Below the pieces are notes generated by a model, which worked only from the letters and a program-made list of their open reading frames with translations, ran no database searches and was not told the DNA's origin. A program made the translations under genes and the position numbers. From the NCBI GenBank assembly GCA_028386065.3, contig JAKUCV010001668.1, forward strand, positions 4,776-68,775: a stretch of DNA of 64,000 nt, in the 5' to 3' direction. Below are positions 21,816 through 32,604 of this stretch, piece after piece (within the stretch, counting starts at the first letter, position 1; each line of letters begins with the position of its first letter). The DNA is from Turnera subulata (taxonomy: Eukaryota; Streptophyta; Magnoliopsida; Malpighiales; Passifloraceae).

Positions 21816-22295
21816 GCTCGAAGCTCAGGCCCACGCCTAGATCCGGCCCAACACATCACAACCCAACCCACTTAACACCCAGCCCAACTGAACAGCACCT
21901 AGGCGCGACCCGACCAACTAATACGGGTCGGACGCGTCGCGGGTCTGCTTACCTCACGGGTCGAGCGGCTGGCGACGACGGCAGGCGCGACTGACGGGAA
22001 GGGAAGACGGCCACGAGGAAGGCGACCTCGAGGCGACTCCAAGGTGGCGGAAGGAAGGCGCGAGGCGGCACGGCGTGAGGCGGCGGCTGGGCTGAAGCAG
22101 ATCCGCCGGGTCTGCCGACGGGTCGTTGGCGCGTGACGGCGGCTCCGGCGACGGGACGACTCTCGGGCGACGGGGGTGAGGTGGCGTCGGCCTTGCGAGC
22201 ACGGTGGTGGTGTCGGTGCGGCGAGATGACGGCCGGAGATCATCCTGGTGCACAGTAGCAGAGGAGGCCGGGAAGGTGACGGCACTGTTTCTTTC

Positions 22296-22556
22296 ATTTT
22301 CCACTTTTTTTTCTTCCTTTTTCCATATTTTCTCTATTTCCTTCTCTTTTTTTTTCTAATTTTCATTTCCTTCTTCTTTTTTTCATATTTTTTTCTCTTT
22401 TATTTTTTTCTTCCCCCTCTCTGTTTTCTGTTTTTCTTTTCTTATTTTTTTTTCTTTTTCTTTTTTTTCTCTCTTTTTCTTTTTCCTCTCCTTTTCTTTT
22501 TCTCTCTTTTTCTCTCTTTTTCTCTCTTTCTTTTTTTTTTCCTTCTCTTCCTCTGC
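22296..22556. repeat. Polypyrimidine tract in the solo LTR
   Basis: About 260 bp of almost pure T and C on the plus strand (TTTTTCTCTC types). The low-complexity open frames here are not genes. Confidence 0.85.
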
Positions 22557-22909
22557 TCTTCCTCCGGTTCTGCTTCCTTAAATAAACTGAAAACTTACTA
22601 TTAAGCTTGTGATAATCAATAATACAGTTCGTCCATATTACGGGCGAATCCAATCCGGACCAGAAAATAACCGATACCCCATTAGTTATTTTCCGGTGTG
22701 ATTTTCCGAGAAATTCCGAAACCCAAAAAATACCAACTTAGTTCCGAAAAATCCACGGGAAAATCACGAGCACGGGAAAACCCTCGGTTTCGAAAAACGA
22801 CTCCCGATTTACCTTGAATTAATTACCCAAGATTAATTCTACAGTAAATCACGGTAAAAAGACTTTTACAGTCCCGGTAAAAATCAAAAAATTTACCCGG
22901 GCTGTTACA

Positions 22910-22914
22910 ATGTT
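22910..22914. other. Target-site duplication (right), ATGTT
   Basis: Matches 20311-20315. Confidence 0.88.
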
Positions 22915-23668
22915 GATCCCTGTGATTTGGTTTGAAATGATGATAATATAATTGTCACATGATAAGTAGTGGTACGACTCGATGGTTTAAGACTGTTTTG
23001 TGGTGGCCATGACCTGGGTTACTTGTGATAAGCATGTCTATGCTTGGGATGTCTATCCCGTGATTATTTTTGGGATGTCGATCCCTGGGTTCTCTTGGAT
23101 TTGGTCTGGCACCCGAAATATGTTGATAACCAGGTCTGACCTCTAGCTTATCCGTGACGGGGCCCGGGAAGATAAAATTGGAAATTGGAATTTTATTTGA
23201 GTCTTTTTGGTCTTGGACCGGTTCTGGGTCTTGTCTTTCGGTTTGGTTGTTGTGCTTGTTTTTTATCTTGAGTAATTATAGTGTTGCATATTGATTGTCT
23301 ATCCTTCGTCGGTGAGAACTTCGGACTCACCCATCACCTGCGGGCTTTCATCCCGTAGGATGTGTTATTTGTGGAACAGGTTTGGTGCATTCCAGACAGG
23401 CTGCGGCGTTATCCCTTGGACAGGACTTGGATCCATAGTTTGCATCATGTGTCGCATACAGTATCTTTGTGAGTTATTAAGTCTTCCGTTGTGCTATTTA
23501 TTGCTATTGTTGGGCCATTGGAAGGTTATGATGTTATTATTGCTTTTATTTTGGGCTGTTGAGCCCGAGTTTCTGTTGTATACACTGTATGTTGGGCTTT
23601 GCTTGGTTGGGTCGTTACAGTTCCGGCACTGTTTACTGTGTACGGTAAATACGGGTCGGGGCGTTTCA
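22915..23668 (+). repeat. 3' end of the old chromovirus-type LTR (X family)
   Basis: Resumes the LTR interrupted at 20315 and ends GGTCGGGGCGTTTCA at 23668. It has further hairpins at 23030-23085. The text shared with the X LTRs in reverse includes CCCGTAGG, GACGGGGCCCGG and the last 45 bases. Confidence 0.75.
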
Positions 23669-24878
23669 GGAATAGTCAACAAAAACTACTAACAACAACA
23701 ATAACGGCTATAAAAAAAATTAACGTTCATTAGAAATATAATTTAATGATTAAAATTATATAATTTAGAATATCAAATGAGAAGAACAACTCAAGAGTTT
23801 GCGAAAACTATGAACTAGAATAATGTTTATAAAAAAGAATAGTCATGGAAAAGAATAGCCACAAGATCTCATGGAAAATGTGTTTGTAATTTATTATCAA
23901 TAAGAACTGTGGTGGAAAAAAATCAAGAACAGTCAAATTGACAACGAAAATAAGGAACAGGAACAATAACTACGGAAAATAATAATAATAGAAAATAATA
24001 ATATAACTTAGTAATCCCATTCACTAATAATATAACCTAATATTGAAAATTATATAATTTAGGCTAACCAAATATCATTTACAATAATCAATTTATAAAT
24101 TCCTATTCTAATACGAAAACTAATTCTAAACAATTCATTTGTCTAGATTATAAAAAAAAATCTTTTTGTACATTATATAAGTTATTTTTAATATAATGAT
24201 TAATATACAAGCATTTATTTTATATTTTATCAATAATTACCAAAAATTAAAAAGAACAATAATTATTGAAAATAATAGAACTATGAAGAAGAACAACCGA
24301 AAAGTCAGCAAAAACTATAAACAAAATTAACGTTTACCAAAAAGAATAATCATGAAGAAGAATAATCACAAGAGTTCATTGCATATGTGTTTGTAATTTT
24401 TTATCAAGAAGAACTTTGGAGAAGAAGAGTCGAGTAGTCAATAAAAACTACGAACAAGAACAATGATTACGATAAAAATTAATAACGGAAAAAAAATAAT
24501 CATAGGAATTCATGACTGTTGTGTTTAAGTTTATTGTCAATAAGAACTATGATGAAGGAAAATTAAAGTACAGTCCAATAGTTAACGTAAGCTATCAAAA
24601 AAAACAACAATCACGAAAAGGAATAAATAATAATAAAAAATAAAAATATAATTTAATAATCTCCTTCATTAATAATATAATTTAATAATTAAAGTTATAT
24701 AATTTTGAATATTAAAGGATTAAATAATTCAAAATAATACGTATCCGTTTGCCTAGATTATATTAAAAAAAACTTTCACTTCATTATATATAAGTTCTAA
24801 AAATAATGACTAACACTATAGCACGTGATATAAAAAATATAATATTATACACGTGCATCGCACGTGCAGAAAAACTAG
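23669..24878 (+). mobile_element. 3' part of a Helitron (AT-rich, internally repeated)
   Basis: The end reads CACGTGC-ATC-GCACGTG (24850-24866), eight bases, then CTAG (24875-24878) followed by host T. This is the canonical 3' hairpin plus CTRR of Helitrons. Upstream, two diverged copies of a ~600-bp unit can be followed: AATAGTCATGG...TGTGTTTGTAATTT at 23836 and 24345, and CCTAGATTAT...ATTATATAAGT at 24140 and 24753. No RepHel coding sequence is visible, so it is non-autonomous or truncated. The 5' boundary is not identified. Confidence 0.6.
24850..24878 (+). other. Helitron 3' terminus: hairpin plus CTAG
   Basis: 7-bp perfect stem, 3-base loop, CAGAAAAA spacer, CTAG, then T. Confidence 0.75.
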
Positions 24879-24879
24879 T

Positions 24880-25312
24880 ATATTTAAATATGATACGTCG
24901 TCTTTTAAGATTTTTGTTATTTTTAAATTTAATGAAAAACAGTACTGCACTTAGTTGGGTTCGTTTATTTAGGAAAGAGTTGATTACAAAGAAAAAAAAA
25001 AAGAGTGACTGATACGGGAACAGATTGCCTGTTCGAGTTGGGAAATCCTGTGATATGGAATGCAGAATCATCACTTTTCCAATTTTTTTTATTATCCTCC
25101 ATTATTTGAAAATATTATTCATCTAAGATATGATATTATCTTTTAGATAACAATTTTTCTCTATTTTATTCATTATCCTTTTTTAAAAACAAAATTATTA
25201 TGATTTTACTCTTATCAAACTATCTTGATAAGAATTAAATTGTTATTATTAAAACTGATAATTAAAAAATCCTTTTACTAAAATATGATATTATCTTTTA
25301 GTTTTTCCTAGA
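24880..25312. other. AT-rich stretch, nothing recognised
   Basis: No coding, RNA or repeat feature found beyond A/T runs. Confidence 0.5.
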
Positions 25313-25317
25313 GATTG
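25313..25317. other. Target-site duplication (left) of element X, GATTG
   Basis: Repeated at 44823-44827. Confidence 0.9.
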
Positions 25318-28175
25318 TGAAGCGTCCCGACCCGTATTTACTAGACACAGTAAACACGTGCCGAAATTATTCTTATTGATAGAACAGGCAGTACAACTCA
25401 CAAGTATTTTACAACAACAATCCATATGATACAACTGTCACCCATACCCGGGGACCTTAATTCAATCCACACACATTGAACAACGGCAGCATGATCCAGT
25501 ATAAACAGCATCAAAAACATCATAGGAAAGCAGCAACACAGCAACATATATATATCACAGCAGCGGAAGACTTATATGCACATGCAGCGGAGGTATGGAT
25601 CCGGAGTCAGGTGGAGGAGCAGCAGCCGTCGAACGTCGTACCTGAACTACGAAACAACTTAACCTACGGGATGAAACCCCGCAGACGAGAGGTGAGTCCG
25701 AAGTGCTCACCGACGAAGGATAAACAGTAATATGCAGGCAAACACAATACTTTCGAAGTAAAATTCCAGCAAAAGACACATTAGAGAAACAACCAGGATA
25801 TAACTGAGCCAAGACCAAAAGAATATTTATTATTACCAATTTTATCTTTCGGGTCCCGTCACTGAACAAGCTAGGGGTCAAACCTGGATATCAACATATT
25901 TCGGGTGCCAGACCAAAACCAAGAGAACCTAGGGATCGACATCCCAAAGTAGAACCCAGGGATAGACATCCCAAACTTTTCAACGGGATAGACATCCCAA
26001 GAATAGACATGCTTCCACAAGAACCCAGGTCAAGGCCACCACAAAACAGTCTTTACCCATCGAGTCAGACCACTACTTAGCAAGTGACAATAAAGTCGTC
26101 AACACAACTTCCAGTTATCCAATTATCTCATCGTATCGGTTTATCCACAATCAATTAATCAACAACCAAAACAACAATAACTCCACAAACAAACTCAATT
26201 GGCTCAGCAGTTCAATCAGGCAAATAATAACCAGAGAACAAACAAACACAGTATTATGTGCGACATATCAAAGGTTATCCATCCTCACCTTAGCCGTTTA
26301 TTAAATATGAAAACCTCCTTCGGGTTCCACAGCAAGTTCCTCAAGCAACTGTTCAATATCAATTCCTATATAGCAAATAATGGCATGTACACATAAGATG
26401 CAAATAAACTCGATATGCATATGATATGCAGTACTGTAAATTAAACGTTAACCCGGCTCGATCTCGGTTACCCCGTTATCATCATCATTCACCATTTATT
26501 ACTAGGTGTCAAAATACTTTTCCCGGTATTATTCCAGTATTAATACTTTGGTTAAAAACCTTCCAAAATTATTTCCATATTCAAAATATTTAATTATTTT
26601 CCATATCCTTATGTTTCCAAAATAATTCCATATATTTCCAAAAATATTATTTTCCAAAAATATACCTTAGTATTTATTTTTCCAGATTTTATTTTTATTT
26701 TTATTTTTATTATTTTTATTATTTTTTTATTATTTTTTTAACCTTGGACTGGGCTGTGAACAGTGCTGGACCAGGCCATGCACAGTGCCAAGCCTAGGCC
26801 CTAACCAGGGCCCAGGCTCAGGCCCATGTGCAGGCCCAAGTTCCAAGCCCAACAGCCCATAACCAAACCATAAACCAAACCCAACTAAGCCTAGCCCAAC
26901 CATTAACCAAGCCCACTCACAACTAACCCAAGCCCATAACCAAACCAAACCACCATAGCCGATCAAAAATGCCTAGCCCATGCAAAATTACCCAACACAA
27001 ACCCACGTGAATAATAGCCCATGCATGCAGCTACATTATTCATCTTCTTCGTGGCTCACCTGCGCGGGCGGCACGGTCGACGGGCGAGGCGGGCACGGTG
27101 CGACGACGACTTGCAGGCAGGGCGAGGCGACGGGCGCGGGGACGACGACGAAAGCGTGAGGACGCCACAGGGATGGTGATGCGAGGTGACGAGGCGTGGC
27201 GGCTTCGTGGTGTAGGAGCAAGGCGCGGTGTAGGTGAGCTGGTCATGGTGGCAACTCGCGGGAGGGGAGAAGGGAAAGGGAAGGGTGGCTGTTGAGGGGT
27301 TGTGGTGTTGTAAACAGTCAGCAGGGGAAGGTGTTGGTGGCGTATGAAGGCTGCAAGCGAGGGTGGTCAGGCGTAAGGATGGTGTCGGGTGGCTTGGGTG
27401 GCCACGGTGATGGCGGTGAGCGGATGGTGTGTGGGTGAAAGTGGCGCGGTAGGTGGTTGGCGCGGTGGAAAGAAAGGAAAGAAAGGAAAGGAAAGAGAGG
27501 AAGGTGACGGGGGTAGTGGCGGGGCGGCTGTGAAGAAGCTTGGGTGGGAAAGGGGTGCAAGTGGTGGTGGTGGATGCGGGTTGCTCGGAAAAGGAGAAGT
27601 AAGGTGAGGGTGTGGTGGTGCTGGCAACACGGGGAAAAGGAAAAGGGAAATGGGTGGGTGGTTGTGTGTTGGCTTGGTGGTCTCGTCATGGAGGAGTTTT
27701 GGTAGTGTTGGACGCGGAAGAGTAGGAAAGGAGAAGGAGAAGGTGGCGCGGTGGTTTGCATAGAAGTGCAAGGGCAGAGGTGTTCTTGCAGACGGAATGA
27801 TGCAGGACACGACAAGCTTGGCCACGGGAAGTTTCACGAGCGAGCAGGAAAATCTTCACGAAAGCACTGGTGAATCACAAGTGGGAAACAAGTTTTCAAG
27901 GGTGAGCAGGGGATGAACTGCGCATGACATGCACGACATGCATGACATGCAGTGCAACTCTGTGCAGTTGAACCATGTACCGTCCGGACCCGAAAAATCT
28001 CAACTTGATCCGTAAAATCTGCAAGAAAATCCCGAGCATGGAACAAAGCTCGGTTTCGGAATCCGTGTCTCATTTTACCCGAAATTAATTACCCAAGATT
28101 AATTCCATACGTAAATACTGTGTAAATGACTTTCACGATCCCGGTAAAAATAAAATTTTTACCCGGGCCATTACA
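25318..28175 (-). repeat. 3' LTR of element X
   Basis: 2,858 bp. On the minus strand it starts TGTAATGGCCCGGG (28175) and ends GGGACGCTTCA (25318). It carries the hairpin array (25931-26010), an AT-rich block (26500-26740), a GGCCCA/TGGGCT-rich block (26750-26960) and a GC-rich block with low-complexity open frames (27040-27840). Confidence 0.9.
25931..26010. repeat. Micro-hairpin cluster in the X LTR
   Basis: GGGAT-CGAC-ATCCC (25932-25945), GGGAT-AGAC-ATCCC (25959-25972 and 25985-25998), then an eroded AATAGACATGCTT. They are the reverse complements of the hairpins at 20129-20310 and 23030-23085. The 5' LTR has the same cluster at ~31650-31735. Confidence 0.8.
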
Positions 28176-28188
28176 GTCTACCCACCTT
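28176..28188 (-). other. Polypurine tract of element X
   Basis: AAGGTGGGTAGAC on the minus strand, directly before the 3' LTR. Confidence 0.7.
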
Positions 28189-28850
28189 AAAAGAATTTTG
28201 TCCTCGAAAATCATTCCGATGCTGTAAACAGGTGTGAATACTGAGAACGCATGTGCTCTTCTACCTCCCATGTAAACTCATTTGCGGAACACTTACTCCA
28301 CTTACCTTATCCATCAGGAGGATGCGGTTTCTCAACTGTCTGATCCCTCGGGCAAGAATCTGTTCTGGTGTTTCTGTGTTTGTAAGATCCACCGCCACTG
28401 TAACATCTGCGATGTTAACCACATGACTCGGATTTGACCGTTACCTCCTCAACAGAGAGAGATGAAACACATCATGGATACGGGACAGCTCCTCTCGTAG
28501 AGTTAACCTGTACGCCAAGTGTCCAACCCTTTCCACGATCTCATACGCTCCGATGTATCAGGAACCCAGCTTCCCTCTTTTTTCCAAATCTGATGACTCC
28601 CTTCTACGGCGCAACTCTGAGTAAATTTTTTTCCCAATTATGTACTCCATCTCTCGCTGATGATTATCTGCATAACTCTTCTGTCGGTCCTGAGTAGCTC
28701 TCATACACTGTTTAACCGTCTAAATCTTGTCCACTATCTGTTTAACCAAATTTGGACCCATGGTTGTAACCCTTCTTTATCCCAACAATTTGGACTTCGG
28801 TACTTTCTTCCAAGATCTGTCTGCACAAGTCACCAACACTGGGTACACAT
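28189..28850 (-). pseudogene. Remnant of integrase C-terminus and chromodomain (element X)
   Basis: Nucleotide similarity to 35650-36260 of element Y can be followed in order: chromodomain region (CGGGCAAGAATCT near 28350), ACATCATGGATACGGGACAGC near 28470, and AGCTCTCATACACTG near 28690. No frame is open for long. The integrase core that should follow is absent, because text resembling Y stops near 28810. Confidence 0.7.
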
Positions 28851-28922
28851 AGACATCTTCCCAGCATCAGTGCACTATCCTCGGCTATGCGAAACTTGTC
28901 CACTGCGAACTGCTTCCTTCAA

Positions 28923-30974
28923 CTAGAACAGGTCAGGTTCTCTATCTTGTAGTTCCACAATCCAGCCTCTCAGGTTAGACTTGACTTCAATATGGGTCAA
29001 CGAAGCTCCTGTCTCATCCACTGACAAATAAACTCCCATCTTCCTTAACTCGATAAGAGAGGATATCAAGTAGGTCATGGAAGCATCTTCTGGTTGTCTC
29101 TGGCTCAAAGCATCAGCTACAACATTAGCTTTTCCAGGGTGGTACTCAATAGTACAATCATAATCGTTTAGCAACTCATCCCATCGTCTTTGTCGTAGGT
29201 TAAGCTCCTTCTGAGTCATGATGTACTTGAGACTCTTATGTTATGTGAAAATCCAGCATCTTTCTCCGAGCAGGTAATGTCGCCAAATCTTCAAAGCAAG
29301 GATCACTGCGGCTATCTCTAAATCATGTGTCGGGTAATTATTTTTATGCGGTCTCAACTGTCTCGAAGTATAGGCAATCACTCGGCCCTCTTGCATCAGA
29401 ACTGCTCCCAAACCAAGACCTGAAGCATCACAAAACAACACGTACTCCACTCCTGGCTTAGGAACTGTTAAAACTGGCGCTGATGTAAACTTCTTCTTTA
29501 CAAAAGCTTGATCTTTCTTCAGCAGCTTGGTCATAGGGCTGGCTATCAAAACCCTCGATGAATCTCCAGTAATATCCTGCAAGACCAAGAAAACTTCTGA
29601 CCTCAAGTACCATCATGGGTGACTCCCACTCCAGAACAGCTTTTACTTAGCAGGGTCAACTTTAATCCCATCCCCGGATACAACATGTCCAAGGAATGCA
29701 ACTTCTTCAAGCCAGAACTCGCACTTGCTGAACTTGGCATACAACTCTTTCTCCCGCAGCCTCTGTAGTACTACCCTCAGGTGCTCTTCTTGTTCTTCCC
29801 TGTTCTTGGAGTATATCAGAATGTCGTCAATGAAGACTACCACGAACTTGTCCAAGAACTCGTTCAGGACCAAGTGCATCAAGCACATGAAAACTTCAGG
29901 TGCATTAGTCAAACCAAAAGGAACCACTGTAAACTCAAAGTGACCATACTGAGTGCAGAAGGCTGTCTTCAGTATGTCTTTCTCTGCAATCTTGACCTGA
30001 TCGTATCCAGACCGAAGATCAATCTTGGAAAATATGGTAGCTCCCTGTAACTGGTCAAGAAGGTCATCAATCCTGGGAAGCGGATACTTGTTCTCTACTG
30101 TCACTTTGTTCAATTGCCAGCAGTCTACACACATACGTAAACTGCCATCTTTCTTTTTCACAAACAGAACTGGCGATTCCCAAGGTGATGTACTGGGTCT
30201 GATGAATTCCTTCTCAAGCAGCTCATCTAACTGTTTCTTTAACTCCTGGAGTTCCGTCGGTGCCTTCCGGTATGGTTCCATCGAAATAGGTGTCACTCCC
30301 GGCATCTGGTCGATGGTGTACTCAACTTCCCTGTCAGGTGGTAATCCTGGTAGATCTTCTGGAAACACATCTGAAAACTCTCTGACAACTATGATGTCCC
30401 TTAAGACCGGAGTCTGAACTTCTTCGCCCTTGACATGGGTCAACAAGGCATCTGGACCATGTGGCTTCATTCCGAAATCCTGATTAGCAGAGATACTACA
30501 TGTAACAGTAGCCCACCCAATACCTGTCAACAAAACCTGTCGTCCACCATCGGAAGTCAGCAGCACTTCCTTGGTTCGACAGTTTACCATAGCACTGTAC
30601 CTTGAGAACCAATCCATCCTTAGGATTATATCGAAACCTCCCATGTTCATCACAACCAACCGTGCAAGAAAAACCTCGTTACCGTACGAAAGTGTAACGT
30701 CTCTGCACACATGGGTTAACCTGACCACTAGGCCCGCAGGTAACCTAACCCTCATCGGACAAGTTAAACTTTCTTCCGTACAGTTATGTTGTATAGCAAA
30801 ACCTTGAGCGACAAATGAATGCGCAGCACCAGGATCTATCAAAGCATATGCAGTACTACCAAAGACTGTAAAAGTACCTGCTATGACATTGATATCTAGG
30901 TGACCTCCAGCATGCTGATTCCCTCCAACCGGATCCATTCGTCTTACCCTATATGAGAATGTATATGCATGCAT
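28923..30974 (-). pseudogene. Protease-RT-RNase H fragment of element X
   Basis: From the ATG at 30972-30974, only ~65 bp from the PBS, the frame begins just before the protease ([14 protein letters not shown]) without gag. RT follows ([28 protein letters not shown]), open to 29643. RNase H continues in another register at 29606-29241 ([22 protein letters not shown]) and at 29219-28923 ([14 protein letters not shown]). Two stops or frame breaks and the missing IN core make it non-functional. Sequence type is close to element Y ([12 protein letters not shown] in both). Confidence 0.88.
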
Positions 30975-31038
30975 ATTATACTAACTCATGACAGACTATG
31001 CACAAATAATCACAACAACACCCAAGGACCTACTGCCC

Positions 31039-31050
31039 GCTCCGCTACCA
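31039..31050 (-). other. Primer-binding site of element X
   Basis: TGGTAGCGGAGC on the minus strand, three bases from the LTR end at 31054. Confidence 0.8.
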
Positions 31051-31053
31051 AAA

Positions 31054-32604
31054 TGAAGCGTCCCGACCCGTATTTACTAGACACAGTAAACATATGCCGA
31101 AACTATTCTTATTGATAGAACAGGCAGTACAACTCACAAGTATTTTACAACAGCAATCCATATGATACAACTGTCACCCATATCCGGGAACCTTAATTCA
31201 ATCCACACACATTGAACAACGGCAACATGAACCAGTATAAACAGCATCATAAACATCATAGGAAAGCAGCAACACAGCAACATATATATATATCACAGCA
31301 GCGGAAGACTTATATGCACATGCAGTGGAGGTATGGATCCGGAGTCAGGTGGAACGTCGTACCTGAACTTTGAAACAACTTAACCTACGGGATGAAACCC
31401 CGCAGGCGAGGGGTGAGTCCGAAGTGCTCACCGACGAAGGATAAACAGTAATATGCAGGCAAACACAATACTTTCGAAGTAAAATTCCAGCAAAAGACAC
31501 ATCAGAGAAACAACCAGGATATAACTGAGCCAAGACCAAAAGAATATTTATTATTACCAATTTTATCTTTCGGGCCCCGTCACTAGACAAGCTAGGGGTC
31601 AGACCTGGATATCAACATATTACGAGTGCCAGACCAAAACCAAGAGAACCCAGGGATCGACATCCCAAAATAGAACCCAGGGATAGACATCCCAAATATT
31701 TCAACGGGATAGACATCCCAAGAATAGACATGCTTCCACAAGAACCCAGATCAAGGCCACCACAAAACAGTCTTTACCCATCGAGTTAGATCACTACTTA
31801 CCAAGTGACAATAAAGTCGTCAACACAACTTCCAGTTATCCAATTATCTCATCGTATCGGTTTATCCACAATCAATTAATCAATAACCAAAACAGCAATA
31901 ACTCCACAAACAAACTCAATTGGCTCAGCAGTTCAATCAGGCAAATAATAACCAGAGAACAAACAAACACAGTATTATGTGCGACATATCAAAGGTTATC
32001 CATCCTCACCTTAGCCGTTTATCAAATATGAAAACCTCCTTCGGGTTCCACAGCAAGTTCCTCAAGCAACTGTTCAATATCAATTCCTGTATAGCAAATA
32101 ATGGCATGTACACATAAGATGCAAATAAACTCGATATGCATATGATATGCAATACTGTAAATTAAACGTTAACCCGGCTCGATCTCGGTTACCCTGTTAT
32201 CATCATCATTCACCATTTACTACTAGGTGTCAAAATACTTTTCCCGGTATTATTCCGGTATTAATACTTTGGTTAAAAACCTTCAAAAATTATTTCCATA
32301 TTCAAAATATTTAATTATTTTCCATATCCTTATGTTTCCAAAATAATTTCATATATTTCCAAAAATATTATTTTCCAAAAAAATACCTTAGTATTTATTT
32401 TTCCAGATTTTATTTTTATTTTTATTTTTTTTTTATTTTTTTATTATTTTTTTAACCTTAGACTGGGCTCTGAACAGTGCCAAGCCCAGGCCCTAACCAG
32501 GGCCCAGGCTCAGGCCCATGTGCAGGCCCAAGTTCCAAGCCCAAGCCCAACAGCCCATAACCAAACCATAAACCAAACCCAACTAAGCCTAGCCCAACCA
32601 TTAA
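31054..32604 (-). repeat. 5' LTR of element X, part 1
   Basis: Matches 25318-26880 of the 3' LTR. It is cut at AACCATTAA by element Y and resumes at 43540. Confidence 0.9.
32600..32604. other. Target-site duplication (left) of element Y, ATTAA
   Basis: Repeated at 43535-43539. The 3' LTR of X shows the empty site (CAACCATTAACCAAGC near 26900). Confidence 0.92.

Larger units (their letters stand above)
20316..22909 (-). mobile_element. Solo LTR of a chromovirus-type element (X family)
   Basis: On the minus strand it starts TGTAACAGCCCGGG (22909) and ends GGGGCGCTTCA (20316). It is 2,594 bp including the 989-bp assembly gap, and ATGTT flanks it on both sides. The ends match the LTRs of element X (25318, 44822). 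It sits inside an older LTR of the same family in the opposite orientation. The gap could hide further structure, so 'solo' is inferred from the two ends and the TSD. Confidence 0.8.

Noticed and set aside
20761..21871. Open frames of ~357 codons on the minus strand
   Set aside because: They consist almost entirely of undetermined residues from the N gap.
22248..22653. Phe- or Lys-rich frames on either strand
   Set aside because: Translation of a polypyrimidine tract.
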